Shown here: piece after piece, positions 32,200 through 44,951 of the stretch
How the letters are laid out: the number at the start of each line of letters is the position of its first letter
Position numbering within the stretch: position 1 is the stretch's first letter
DNA from: Morinoia aosen
Lineage: Eukaryota > Arthropoda > Malacostraca > Amphipoda > Talitridae
Assembly (NCBI GenBank): GCA_030386875.1
Contig: CM059566.1
Coordinates: 35,500,068 to 35,564,067 of the forward strand
Direction: 5' to 3'
DNA length: 64,000 nucleotides
The notes under the pieces: model-generated
Database searches by the model: none
The model's input: only the letters and a program-made list of their open reading frames with translations
What the model was told of the DNA's origin: nothing
Position numbers and translations under genes: made by a program

Positions 32200-34132
32200 G
32201 GATGCCCTATATTTAAGAAACTTTTAAAAGCCAATATGTTGACATGTATCTCATGTGACAATTTGGAAATAAACATTTTTTCTTTTCTTTTTTCTTTTCT
32301 AAACTAAGTGTTAATGAAAGTGTACGTTACAGTTACCCCTAAAATTTCTCTTACTCTGCTCGCCTTCTCCGTTTTCTACCATGATCGAAAGAGCTGCCCA
32401 CTATGATAAATGCTTCGTGTTATCGTGGAGTATTGAACCAGTGTAATCTAAGGCTTAACGCGTTACCAGCCGATCCAGAAAAATGTAACTAATGTTGCTG
32501 CATTTCACTAGGCTTCTTATTGTTTCGTGTCTTAAAAATTTGTAGTATCAGATTATTTAAAATCTAATTCATTGCGTGCAAGGATTTTGTTCAGCAATAT
32601 TGCACTAGAGGATTCAAACCCGAAGGCAGTCGTGATTAATTACAAAGCTCTCGAAACGCGTACTGATGGCTTGAAACTTAGATTAATGATTTAGATTCAT
32701 ACCTGTAGGCAACATCCGACACCGAAACCTTGTGCATCTGATAAGTGTTTAAATATTATTTGTACCACAATGAATTCAGAACCTATGCGTAAAATTTTCC
32801 ATAAGTCCGCAGTGACACTGCGCGCTCGGTATCTAGCTTCAAAGACTTGCATTAAGTGTGAAATAATGCAAAGAGTCTAAAAAATACTTATTTACTAGGG
32901 GACACCTTGATTGCAGAAGACGGACGTTAAAATCGCCCGTCACTGTATCTCATTATAGAGTCTTGTTTTTATGCGAACTTTCTCCGCAGTAATACAGAAT
33001 GTGGTGACCGCAATAGAGTTATTCGAAACTGCGGACCAGGAGACGGTGAGGGTCTCAAAAAGTAGTCATGCTGGAAACTTCGCTCAAAACTCTAATTTCA
33101 TTTTTACTCTCTTCTAACAACTTGAAGTTTCTACATGGGCTTCAAAACGAGTTGCAGCCATACTGTGTTTTTGATGGTGCTGCACTTGGTTTGGTTCTTT
33201 GAAAAAATGTTAAAAATTATTCTCTGCCTTAGGGTATTTTGTAAGTTGTGATTCACTTCCAATTTACCTTGACGTTCTTCCCATCTTTCAGAAGCTATTT
33301 TTAGTGGGGTTGAGGGTCTCGAAATGAGACATTTGAATAGCGTTACTTAGTAATTGATGAAATTTTGAATTTTAGTATGTATTTTAAAGTCACAGTCAAT
33401 AAATTCGTCAATTTTCAGAGTCATCTGCACAAGACTAGTTCTGTGTCATATGTCAGCCAAATGTAATATTCACATCGATATTTTATAAATTAAATTTGTC
33501 AAAGGCTCTAAGGTGTCAACAAAACTTAAGCGCTAATTAATTTTTATTGCAAACATTTTCTCTCTCAATTACTCCTGACAACTACTGGGTAAGAAATGAA
33601 CCTTTTTGAACTCGATATATATTTTTATATCAGTAGCTTCTTCATGCAATACTTATAAAATGAAGCAACAATTTCTAGAAATATTCAACGAAACGAGGAA
33701 ATATCAGCAGTATAGATCACATGTATGTAAAATATTGAAAATTTTTCGAAGGGTGAAATTCCAAGAATGTACGCGCACTAACAGAAATGCAAAGCAAGAA
33801 ATTCATAAGACATTTAGAGTGTCTCTAACAATCAAAAACTTTAACTCCGTAATGAGTTATAGGCTATACTTATAGGTTATATATTTAATCGGGCAACCGC
33901 TTGCGAAAGTTTGATGAAGATCACGCATAGAGTACATACATGGCATAAGCGTTCGGAATAAAAAAAACAAACAATTCTAAAACAAAGTGTTCCAACGAGA
34001 AAATTATTTTCCAAGACTCCAGAGAAGTTTTTGTAAGTCCTTAATATCATTACCACTATTTTTAAACCGGTTTCATTTTTAAACGTAAGGGAAAATTGGA
34101 CTAAAGTAGCAAAATTAGCTTGGATTTTCTAG
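32200..34132. other. AT-rich, no supportable gene
   Basis: Nothing recognised; may include upstream non-coding exons of the 34133-34744 model. Confidence 0.35.
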
Positions 34133-34744
34133 ATGGAACACACTTTTCACTACTGGCAGACAACACCTAATGTACCCCCTTCGATCGCTGGCTACGGTGC
34201 CCTACTAGTGGGTCGAGTGAGTTATACAAGGCTTCTTGTCGGAATGGACTTCGTGAAGTTTTCGTGCGACATTGGCGATATCATGTTGGGGACCTACGGT
34301 CTCGAGCGTTTGTTGAGTCAAAGGCTCTCAACTTCTGTAAGTCAAACTAAAAATGCAGTTCTCGATACTCAAAGCAAAGTTTAGTTATCAAATATTGCTT
34401 CTGTCTATTCACGTATACAAATACTTTAAGCCACACATAAAATAGACAATAATCTTGTTCTTCGGACGTTGCGTCAGCGTAAACAATCGGACAATGCGAA
34501 TATTGCACAGGTTTTAACTGCAAATACGTAGTCGGGTATTCAGAGCAAGTCGAAACCTCATTCCACGATTTTCACAGGTTTTTGTAGAGCGAAGCGGTCA
34601 TTTGGGAACATTAGTAAGTCAAGGCATGCGGGCGTTTCCCGTTGTTGTAGTCGCGTCACCGTCATTCTTCGTGTGCAGTATTGTCCACCTCGTCATCGTC
34701 AAGTTCTGGGAGAGGCAAAAACATTAAAATCGAAGTTACATTAG
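34133..34744 (+). CDS. Three-exon gene model, 101 residues
   Basis: Exon 1 (34133-34336) starts ATG directly after TTTTCTAG and encodes 68 residues including GYGALLVGRVSYTRLLVGMD and CDIGDIMLGTYGLERLLSQ, ending TCT|GTAAGTC. Exon 2 (34578-34613), only 36 bp, reads VFVERSGHLGTL between TTTCACAG and TTA|GTAAGTC. Exon 3 (34679-34744) reads YCPPRHRQVLGEAKTLKSKL then H and TAG. All junctions are phase 0 and both donors are consensus. Because ATG follows an acceptor, a 5' exon may lie upstream. No family recognised and no signal peptide. Conflicting reading: on minus, exon 3 DNA also looks like a last exon (acceptor CTCTCCCAG, then LDDDEVDNTAHEE). A dispersed repeat begins 8 bp after the stop. Confidence 0.35.
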
Positions 34745-34751
34745 AGTAGAT

Positions 34752-35094
34752 GTTAGCTTAAGCCTCCCTAACCGCTAAAAAATAGCGTTCCGAAAAGAGG
34801 AAGGAGGAAGGCATCGTTTAGTATGAGATAAGGGAATGCGGAAGCTGTGCAGAAAGGACATAGAAACAGTAAGTTGAGAAAGAAGTTTACGAAATAAGAT
34901 AACAGTTGAAGAAAAAAAGAGTAGGTGCTGAAAAACTGGACAGCAGTGAACCGAAAAAAAGATGGTCCTTAACATATCGAAATCATTTCATTTTAACTAA
35001 AAGAAGGCCTATCTAACTCTCAGCTCGGGCTCTCACAAATTTTTTCCCTGGGGTTGCTAATTCCCAGTGATACGATATTTGTATGCTTGAGGGG
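34752..35094 (+). repeat. Dispersed repeat R1, full copy d
   Basis: Begins GTTAGCTTAAGCCTCCCTAA and keeps the 3' CTCTCAGCTCGGGC block; the most diverged of the three full copies. Confidence 0.75.
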
Positions 35095-36210
35095 TAAAAT
35101 CGAAGAAAAATTTCGCAAAAGAATTCATAAGAATTTTTAGAATAACTTAGTTTTCATAGTTCGACCATCCATATTCGACCATCCCTAGAGCATATGTGAT
35201 GTATGAAGAAATTTTGGTGAATGATTTCATAGAAAAATTTCCATTAAATATGTTTACGTAGTATTTTGTAAGGTATTATTATGTTGTTAGTAGCAAATAT
35301 GTAAGTATTTCTAAAACAAAAACATGTTTTTATGCATCCTTACTTTGACTTCAGTAGTTTACTTACACTTCACGTCAGTAGACACCAATGACAATTAAGT
35401 GTTTTTCTTTGACTTGCACAGCATTGCATAATTCACCCATGACTTCACAGTCCTGTCTGACCGACCCAAAACTGCGCTATACTATTCTAAAACCATGTCT
35501 CCAATTTTTTTACATTTTTAAACGTTTGATTTTATGCGCTTTTTATAAACCCAAAGAAAAGAATACCACGCAGCTCGCATAGCTTGATCTTCAACAGCAA
35601 GAATACTTTTTGTGTCATCGCGCCAGGATTTTTTTTGCCATAGACAACAGGGAATTTCCCCAACTCACTAGAAAACTGGAATAACTAAATAAAGGTTATT
35701 AGGTAACTGATTATTCTGTCTATTCGATTCCTCGGCAGAAGATTTGTACCTTACGAGGGAAAAGTTCATTTTTGAGATATTTCATTTGAACTTATGCGTT
35801 AGTATTGCGCACTGTCGCTTCGCAGCAATCCAGAGGTTCTAAGTTAAAATAATTTACGATTAGATAGCATTCCAACTATCCAAGTGCCCTCGACAGTTAC
35901 AAAGCGGTGTGAAGTTTCAATTTTTGACTTTATAGATAAGATTTGAGTGACATTCTTACGAAGCAAAGAAATAGGATTTTTAGCAAATAATTTGAAAATT
36001 TTCAAGTGGTACGCTCCTTTGTAAATAAATTTAGTACCTTAATTTTCAGTCTAGATCAGACAGAAAATCGTCTACATAATAGTGCATAGAAAAAAATGAT
36101 AATTGCAATTCTCCCCTTTGGATACGAATACTGATCAAAAAGACTAGACTCGTACATTCGCGCAGCACGCATGCCCGTCAGATCGCACGGTTTGTAATGA
36201 GAGGAGAGGA
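35095..36210. other. AT-rich, no supportable gene
   Basis: Nothing recognised. Confidence 0.4.
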
Positions 36211-36272
36211 TCATTTTCTTTTGCTGGAGGCATCGCGGATAACCGCATACAGGTTCTCTGCCTGAACTTTGC
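36211..36272 (-). CDS. Candidate terminal exon, Lys-rich tail
   Basis: Minus-strand phase-1 reading after AACTGAG (or after GGCAG at 36257): KVQAENLYAVIRDASSKRK then TGA 36213-36211. Protein-like but with a weak pyrimidine tract and no partner exon; it lies downstream of the stop of the 44673-37220 gene and could be an alternative last exon of it (same phase). Confidence 0.18.
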
Positions 36273-36984
36273 CTCAGTTGAGATTGGTTGATTTAGGTTT
36301 ATTATTTTTGGTTTATTTGACAAAACAAACCAAGTTTTGGTTGATTTTGCCAAACTCAAATCAAAGAAGAGGTACAAAACTGGGCGTTTTCAATCCTTTT
36401 TGAACCCCTTTTGCGAAAATGGAAATACCTGCTGTAAAACAGGTTTCTTATTTTTGTTTGGGAGGAGTATTAACAGCATCATCACTCAAGTTGTTTGACA
36501 GCTGTTCAAAAAATGCGATGAGGTCGGACACGTTAACCGTTCATCAAATGAATAGGTATCAGTATTTATGACTAATATTATACTATACGAAATTTGATGT
36601 TCAGGCTCTAAAAGAATTGCCCAGTTTTTTGTTGAGAAGTTTTCATTTTTGTATTTTCTCGTAGGAATCTTTCTCTCAGTGATAATGACTTATGTTGTTA
36701 AGAAGATCAACTTATTAACGATAAGTCCTAATGACCAAAAAGCGGAGTGTAGGTCAATTACCATAAGGTATTCCAGGAATACTAACACTAAGCTTCCCAC
36801 TTTTAGGTACTATTTAAGCTTGAAATCATAACTGTGAATTACCAATAAGTCACTCGTTAGCATGATAACTACACACAACCAAAGCGCGAATCTGTAATTT
36901 CAGACCTAAATCCAGCACAACGCTCGGCGTGATATCGGACCCTTACTGTTTAGAATTTAGCCTAGCACAGCTTTCGGGATTCCC

Positions 36985-37242
36985 CCCGAAATTTGGTAGG
37001 CTTCCAGTCAAATTAGGGCATATCCCTGCCAAATTAGAGTAGATTCCCGCCATATTAGGGTAGATTCCCGCAAATTAGGGCATATTCCCGCCAAATTAGG
37101 GTAGATTCCCACTAAATTAGGCTATATTCCCGCAATATTAGGGTAGGTTCCCACAAAATTAGGGTTATTTCTGACATATTAGGGTATATTCCCGCCAAAC
37201 TAGAGTATATCCCGCCAAATTAGGGTAGATTCCCACCAAATA
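36985..37242. repeat. 21-bp minisatellite invading a coding end
   Basis: About a dozen units near AAATTAGGGTAGATTCCCGCC. The rightmost unit (37220-37240) is read on the minus strand as FGGNLP then TAA, the last codons of the 44673-37220 gene. Confidence 0.9.
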
Positions 37243-40200
37243 TGCCAGCGCCGGTGCTGAGGGCGTTGCCGAAGGACTGCGCGTTCGAAGAAGATTCGCT
37301 GCCGAAAAGTTGCCTCTTGCGTCGCCGCTTCCCGAAGAGGCTGGCCAGGTTCGCACCTCCGACGCCGAGCTCCTCTGCCCATGTGACCGAGAAATTTAGT
37401 TTAAATTGCTCGTCATATTCATATTCACAGTGTTTATTAAATCAACTTCAAGTGGAACAGCGCCTTTTAAATTAAGTGCAACTGAGAAATTGTATTGGGT
37501 TAGTCATGCGAGTTTTTATTCTTGTGTACGAGTTCGGTAACGGTAGAAATATAACTTTAATTACTCGCAAATATTTCCGGTTGTTTTCCATCATATCTAC
37601 TTCGAGTGGAAAAGCGTGCATTTAAAAAAAAGGCAGCATAGAAACAGTATAGGAATAGTTTTGATAGTTTAAATTATGTACGAGTGTGGTCACGGTATTA
37701 CTGGCGCAAAAATATGCCAAGTTCCTCTATATTCTTATCAAACTTAAATGCATTGGAGTTGATATCTAAATTAAAGAAATAGTGCGTGCATTGCGCATGG
37801 GGAACAAGTAAGAATAAGACATTCGGAAACCCTCTAGGCAGAAGGGAGCAAAATGAATACGAATGTAATGGCTTGTTACGACAATGTTACTCAGAGCGTT
37901 CAAATACGAACACAACAATAATGTAGATCTGAAAAAGAAAAGTAAGAAAAAAAAAAAACAGTTTATATTTTCAATAAAGTTGATACGTGAAGTATAAAAA
38001 GTGAAGTTGAAAAGTGTAACAGTGTTTTAAAATATCTAAAAATAAAAATCCTTAATTGATATTCCCACATGGATATCGTAATATTCATGTAAATTCTCGA
38101 AAAAAAATGATTGAGATCGTGATCCAATATGGCCTTCGGCGTCACTGAAGCGCACAAAATTATTACCAAGGGCAAACGGAAGCTAAAACATTGAAATAAT
38201 TGGATATTCTGGGGCACTGTGGCATAAAATAACTCAATGTAAACTTATTCGGTGTCACTGTAGCATAAAATAACTTAACATAAACACAAACTTTAATCAG
38301 AGCTTTATAAAAATGGCATAACACGAATTGAGAGGTTGAGGCCCACAAGATATTCGGTGTCACCGTATCACAAACTTACTCTAAGTAAACACAGACTTCA
38401 ATTAGAGCTTTATAAAAATGGCATAACACGAATTGGAAAGTTGTGGTCCAAAGGACATCCGGTGTCACTGCAGCACGAACTGAACATCTCCACCATTCTG
38501 ACCTGAGCTCGAGACGCCCAGTTCCAGCCGAGCTTCTTTGGTTGCCTTCGCGAGAGCGGCTTTGAACGCGTCGCTGCTTGGGTCTGCATCTTTGGCGTCT
38601 AGTTCCAGCGCTGCGGAAGGAGAAATCTTTAATGTTGTGAAGTTTTGAACGATTTTATAAGAGTGCAAGAGGGTGGTGAAAAAATTAAATCTGAGGCAGA
38701 CGAACATAACAGGTCAAAAAGATGAAGTAGGCCCAAAATTTCCTCATTCATAAAACTAATTTCTTTTTGGGAGGAGAGGGGATGATGTGGGGGTAGGGGG
38801 AGGGGAGTTTTTGTGGGCCTGCTGAACAAGATAAATTTTTGATTGATGATCACATAATAGAAATATTTACATTATGAAATTTATGACCTTGTTATCACGA
38901 AATATTTGATTGCATAAATATAAGCCCTCAAAGTTTGTTTGTACTCTAAATCCCTTCGAGATGAAACATGAATAAGAAAGGGTATAGTTGGGGTATTGCA
39001 GGTTCTTGAATTAAAGGTCAGCTGCTCGGAGCCTCGGCCAGATCCAAGAGCGGGAAAAAATCGAAATAAGGAACGATGAAGTCCAAAGCTGAACTAAATA
39101 AAAACTAAACCCGCAACTAACTCTTGGAACAAGTAATGCTATTTATATGGCGAATATCAGCGGCTGCTACCGAGAATCACTTATTCCCCTTCGTACGTTA
39201 ACATCGAAAGACATCAAAATGTTTGAATTGTCGAAATGAAAGAACTTTTCAATCTAGTCAAAAATTGCAAACCTAACATCTGCTTCCCCTTCCCATTATG
39301 TATTTATTATTAGCACTAAGTTTTTCAATTGCTAATACAGACTTATTCTATACCATAAAATTATTAATATGGTAGAATTATCGTTGTGTCTTTGCATATT
39401 TCATCGAGTAAAATATAATATAAATGCAACATAACTGTTGGAGAGGCTTCGCATTTCTTGGCAAGACCAAAGCTTCAAAATTTCTTTAAACAACAGAAAC
39501 TGTCAACTAACCACAGCTGCATCAAGTTTGACAGGAACAGTTACATCCCACACTTCTAACACTAAGTGCAACATATGTGTACCTTTTGTTTTTTCAAATT
39601 TGTATATTTTTGGAAGCCCCGAGGCCAAGCCCGAATACCTGAAATAGGCAATTTTACCGAAAAGATGACTATTTAAGCAGCTATGATCACAGAACAACCG
39701 TCAAATTAAGTACAAGGTGCACCCAACAGTAATGTATTTACAGAATGTGCCGTACCCAGTCTAACTTTTTCGCCGGAGCATGCATGTTTTTCGCCGCCTA
39801 AGTGATTTAATTACTGGGGCGGCGAAAAACATGCATGCAGGCGGCGGAAAAGTTAGACTGGGTGGAAACTCATCCCTGAGGGTGGGTAGAGGAAAGGATG
39901 AATATCATAGTGTTGAATCCTTGACACCATATCGTAGTCAGCCGAAGAAACCGGAGTCACTGAGCATTATACCTAAACTCCATAAGAGACCGTTTACCAA
40001 ATTGTTTTGTTTTATTTCTCCGCATAAAATACCTGTCAGAATGTGTAGAAACTCGAAAATAATTTTACTCAAGTTAAATGAAACGTATACAAAAAATGGA
40101 AAAGGGTAAGGAAAGGCATTAACAGTTACCAAATTTCGAGAGTTGTGTAACGACAGTTGAAAAAAAAATAAAAAAATCAGATCGGACTTTTTGACCAACT

Positions 40201-43200
40201 TTTAGAGGTTATTAATACAAAAAAGTACAAATAAAATAAGTAGGCAATATTAATTTCACCTACACAAGATACAGAATAGCTGATCTTAAATTTCAGTGCA
40301 TAATATTTTGACACCCCTAAAGATTGAAAGCATTCTTATCGAGACTCGGATAATAAATTCACTACGAGATCGTTACCCAAATTTTCTTTTAAATTTAAAT
40401 TTTGAGGATAAACCTTTGTTGTGCGCACCATGAAAAAAAGTGAGACGCGTTGCGAGAACATAGAAAAAAGCAAAACACGATGAAAAAGTGGAGACTTGGT
40501 CCACGTTAGGAGACAAAAAAAACATTTCATAAGTCGTTTTACCAAAAAGAAGACCAATCTGAATTGCTATGCTGAGAGAAAAACAGTGGGATAAAATCCA
40601 AAAACTCCAAACAATAATGTATTTACAGATTGTACGAACAGAACCCTTCTATGAGTTGTCCGGAGAGACAAGGGTAGAAGTCATAAAGTGTTGATTCATC
40701 GACACCAATGCGCACACAGCTGAAGAAACGGGAGTGCCATGCATTGTCTGGTGGCAGTCACCGGTGCATCGCATTCGGGAGACCAAGCATATTTACAAAG
40801 CAAGGTTGAGTGTGCACCTACTTTTCACGATAATTGTGGGTTGGCCTCCAGCTGCTGAGCCACCTGCAAGGGCTCCTAAACCGCCGAGACCTCCAAGGCC
40901 TGCTAGACCTCCAACGCTTCCAAGGCTTCCAACGTTTGCAAGACCACCAGCGCCTCCAAGACCACCAGAGCTTCCAAGACTTCCAGCGCTTGACGCAGAT
41001 TTAACTACTGAAGTCGGAATGGCTGTATTGGATTGGCCTGGCGGCGTAGCGCGAACAACCGTAGTTCCTGCAGAAGTTGATTTGATCAAACTACCTGCTA
41101 AACCCGCGGATGGAGAAGACTGTTGTTGGAGATTGCTCGCAATGTTTGAGAGCTGAGATGACTTGAGCAGTTGGTGAATTTGAGCCACTGAGAAAGGAGT
41201 AGATGCTCCATTAGGCGAGTTTGCGATGACAATTGGCTGGCCGCCTTGTTGGGATGTGAGTTTTGCCAGAGTGTCAGCTATTTGCTTATTTTGCAAAGAA
41301 ATGCTGCTCTGTGTCTTCTGTTGAGCTTCTGATGGTTGCGCTGGATTCCGAACAGAGCCTGGAATGGAGAAACTCGGTTTGGTTGTTTTAGAGGTAACAG
41401 TTTGTGGCTCTTTAGTCGCTTGATTTAAAAAGTTATTTTTTCCTAAAACAGGAGATTGAGACAGTGGCTTTGGTGTTCCTTGCGAGGTGGTACTCGACTT
41501 AGCAGAGTTTGATGATAGGCTTTGTGACTGTGCGGTTTCTTCCACATTTTGTGCTATTGCTCTTTCTCTCAGCAACTTCAGAAGCTGATCGCTTCGGTTC
41601 GAACCTGATAGACTAGACTGACTCTCAGTGCCACTAGAAATAGAGGATCCGGAGGTTTGTGTTTTCTGAGGTGGTCCAAAGTTATGCAAGGTTAGCAAAG
41701 CTGGTTTATCCTCAGCAGTTTCAAACTTTTCTGTATCGAGTGCAATGTCAGACACTGACTTGGGTTCAGGTGAGCCAGATTTTAAATTTCCGGAGGGAGA
41801 GCTACTTGCAGTTTGCAATGGTAGCTGGATGTTAGGAATTTGCAAAGATCCAGTCTTGAAAAATGACCCGATGCCAGATGTTGACGACTCAGCACGAGGA
41901 GATTTTGAAATCTGTTGGGATTTCTGAGACTGATCTTGCTGGGCTTTAGCAGCTGCTGATCTTCCTTGATTGATGAAGCCAGAAACTGATGACTCTAGTT
42001 TGCTTCTCGACTGTGGACGAATCCCGACAGGAACAGATTCTACTGTACCTCTAAGTCTTGCTTGTGAGCTTTCTACCGCAATTGAAGCACCTACAACCGC
42101 TTGGGAATCATTTTTCGCCGCAATGTTGACTTTTTCGTCATTAGATCTACTCGGATTCACAGTATTGGAAGAGGTCACTTTCTTTTGGCTATCAAGCGAC
42201 CGAGTGACCAAGTCACTTCCAGAACGATCGTCAAGAGCGTGACCGAAGGCTTTTCCAATGGTGTTTGGGACTTTTGGTCGGCTGGCAAGAAGCTTTCCAC
42301 CAGCGATTGTTGCAGGTCCTGCACCATGGGGTGAAAGAAGGATTGTTCCGAGATGATGCCTGTATAGGTTATCGTCTTCGCCTAAATTCTTGCCCGTGAC
42401 AGAGACTTCCTTCACGTCAATAGGGCTCTTAGAACCTAACCCAGAGCTCGCTAATGACGTTCCAAACCCGCTTGAGATGCCCAAGCCATGAGTTAGACCG
42501 CTGTCGAAAGTTGCAGGCAAACCGTCGTCATGGAAAGTGGTTTCTTCGAAATTTCCTGCAAAAATTGAAGGTCTAAACGTTCCTCCATGCGTGATTTGAG
42601 GGGAAGGTGAAAAACTAGACTGAAAAACTGGCGACGAGGAGAATATGCTTTTGCCGCCGGAAGAAATAGAGCTTTGAACGGGCTGGAATCCAAAGTTCAA
42701 CTCGGAGAATGTTTGCGGTGTTCTTTTTTGAAATGAATCTAAAGCACTTCCTGACGTCAAAGTAAAACTGTCATCGTCAAATGTTGAGACAGAGTCAAAT
42801 GATCTTCCGCCCAGTCCTCCGTGGCTTATGGTTTCAGGACCAGCATTGAGAACCGGTCCGTTCGTGGCGCTCCGACCGAACGATTCTTCGAAGTGAATTT
42901 TTTCTGCTGGAATTGGGGATCCCCCAGATCGTTCGATGCCTAGTCCATTATCTTTTCCTTGAGGCAAATTGACAAATTTCGATGGTTTTTGGTCGGTAAA
43001 CGCCATAACAGGGATGGCGCTGGATATACTGACTGGATGACTGCCTCCCAGTACAGTTTCAAAAGCTTGCAGTTCTCGAGGGGTGACTGAAAAAGAAAAT
43101 TGCTCAAGGGCTCAGTTAATTTTGTCCTGACCGAATGACAATGGCTTCATAATTTTGTTGCTACAAAAAAATTTTACTTCGTGATGGGATTGGCAGCCTA

Positions 43201-44673
43201 TGTATAAATTTTTTAACGACGAGAATTAAATAATTAAATGTTGTTGACGAGTATCGTATCGGAGAAAATTTAATGTATTGTTAAATAGAGTGGTGCAATT
43301 TTTATTCTCGTTGATGAGCTATTCATTATTTTTAGCCTTCGTAAGTTGATCGAGCTAAAATCCATATCTTAACGAAAAGATTAAAAAAAAACAAAAGTAA
43401 CTTCATGTCGCTAAAACTAGTAACTATAGAGTAAGCAGTTGAATAAAAAATTTCCTGCTGGACATTTTTTTTTCGCAATGCGTTTAACGACAATATCTTT
43501 CCTTTGCTTAGCCAACGCTTTTTCGAAACGTTTTTCATCACCAGAGAGGAGGTTTTGTATACTCTGCCATTAATAATACCGTAAGTGTTGGCGCGGTTAA
43601 CAATGCTGGGAACAGAAGTTCTTATTTAAAAAGCAAGTCATGTGAGTAGTATGAGTTTCAATCTGCAACGTAATCAAATTTACGCAATGATTTATTATTA
43701 AAAAATCAAGTAAGCAGTATGACTTCACATATCCATTGTAATCAAATTTGCGCAATGATTCATAACTCAAAAATTGAGGACAAGATGACGTAGTCAATCT
43801 GTATAGAAAACCATGAGCTAACTTTGCAGTATTCTCAGTTCATGGAACTCAGTTTTGCAACACAAGATCAACCGAGTGACAGCCACTTTATGACAAGCAC
43901 ATTTCCAAGAATTTACAAAGTAATCACATATTTTCTCTCGTCGTTTTCAGATAATTCTTCACCGCAGTTGAATGTGTGTATACATTTAATAAAGTCTCTT
44001 ATGAAAAAAAGATTCGTTATTTTCAAATGCATTTATTGAATAACATATTTATTAATTTCGAAGTTAAAAAACGAAATATAGCTATTGCCTGCTTATTTAC
44101 ATGTTTCTGCATATTCAGGCTTAATTTCCATAACTTTGAAATACACATTTATCCAAAGGCGCTAGTCATCTTACTTCGAAGTACGAGCTTTGGAGACCTG
44201 ACGTTTCAATTGAAAAAAATTACCTAAGGACGAAATCTTTCCATCTTTCCTGTACGTCCAAGCGTGAAATGAAAACAATTTAATCCCTCTTGATACATTT
44301 TCACAACCCCACGTAAGAGGCAAAGAAATTACTTTCTTTTTTCTTGAAAAAGGACCTTGTTCCACTTCTGAACATCGATCGCAAGAACCCAACTCACTGA
44401 TCACATCAGGGGCGCAGTCAGCCGAAAATTTTTTGGGGGGGGCCAGGATCCCCCACAAATAATTTGGTGCGGGGGAGTCAGACATTAATTATCAGAAATC
44501 TTTTCATTATTTTACTTATACAGCGACTGAAACTGGCCCACAGCTCAACATTTCGGGGGAGCCACTGGACATTCTGGCTGCGCTACTGGACTCCACTTAC
44601 GTTTGAATTGTGGTCGGGCGGACACCGTGGCGGCTGCCAGGCAGGCCGCGAAGAGAAGGATCGGACGGGTCAT
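37220..44673 (-). CDS. Large secreted Ser/Gly/Gln-rich protein, four coding exons
   Basis: Exons 44673-44601, 43086-40822, 38610-38503 and 37374-37220 join in phase 1 throughout, each with good splice sites (AAC|GTAAGT; TTTCTTTTTCAG; AAAA|GTAGGT; TTTCTCCTTCCGCAG; CTCAG|GTCAGA; CACATGGGCAG), giving 866 residues. Residues 1-19 (MTRPILLFAACLAAATVSA) are a signal peptide. The large exon is low-complexity, rich in Ser, Gln and Gly, and I see no cysteine after the signal. About 720-775 is Gly/Leu-rich (GGLAGLGGLGGLG). Exon 3 adds a charged, probably helical stretch (SSDAFKAALAKATKEARLEL). Residues 831-836 are KRRRKR, a furin/convertase-type site, after ANLASLFG; about 30 residues follow. A 5' UTR intron probably precedes exon 1 (acceptor TTTTTTCCAG just before the ATG; candidate UTR exon near 45118-45200). 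Composition recalls cuticle, silk or matrix proteins; I know no homologue. Confidence 0.8.
38140..38480. repeat. 105-bp tandem repeat beside exon 3 of the large gene
   Basis: Two full copies (about 38249-38353 and 38353-38457) and partial flanking ones, sharing GAGCTTTATAAAAATGGCAT and ATTCGGTGTCAC. The right-hand partial unit ends about 20 bp from the donor of the exon 38610-38503. Confidence 0.85.
39726..40745. repeat. Intronic segmental duplication, two diverged copies
   Basis: AATGTATTTACAGAATGTGC at 39731 and AATGTATTTACAGATTGTAC at 40617, followed in both by the block around GTGTTGAATCCTTGACACCA / GTGTTGATTCATCGACACCA and GCCGAAGAAACCGGAGT / GCTGAAGAAACGGGAGT (about 39890-39962 and 40680-40738). 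The first copy has the large palindrome inserted between the two blocks. Confidence 0.7.
39754..39863. repeat. Near-perfect 110-bp palindrome in an intron
   Basis: Left arm ACCCAGTCTAAC ... ATGCATGTTTTTCGCCGCC, right arm GGCGGCGAAAAACATGCAT ... GTTAGACTGGGT, loop about 19 bases centred near 39808. Lies in the intron between 40822 and 38610 of the large secreted-protein gene and is flanked on the right by a duplicated segment. Confidence 0.88.
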
Positions 44674-44732
44674 CGTTCTGGAAAAAAATTAAGTATATTA
44701 GCTTCAAGATACGCTCATAATAGAGCATAGTG

Positions 44733-44951
44733 ATGCGTGTTTGCTTATTGGAAACATCTTCGAATGATTGGATGTCGTAAGTAATACGTACGGAGCAGAG
44801 AATTGCCAATGCCACGAGGCATTTAACAGTGGTGCATACTGATGCATATTTCTGTATTGGAAACACCCTGTAATGATCGGATAATGTAAGCAATACTCGC
44901 GTAGGGAGCAGAGAATTTGTCGGTGAAACGCTGCCAATGCCACGAGGCATT
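44733..44951. repeat. Two-copy direct duplication, about 100 bp
   Basis: Copies 44733-44823 and 44840-44951 share TATTGGAAACA, GGAGCAGAGAATT and GCCAATGCCACGAGGCATTT. Sits just 5' of the large gene's first coding exon; long minus frames (44597-44950, 44704-45105) across it are artefacts. Confidence 0.75.

Noticed and set aside
40734-42693. Plus and secondary minus frames opposite the large exon
   Set aside because: Shadows of the 43086-40822 coding exon; the main frame alone has splice sites and a continuous gene model.
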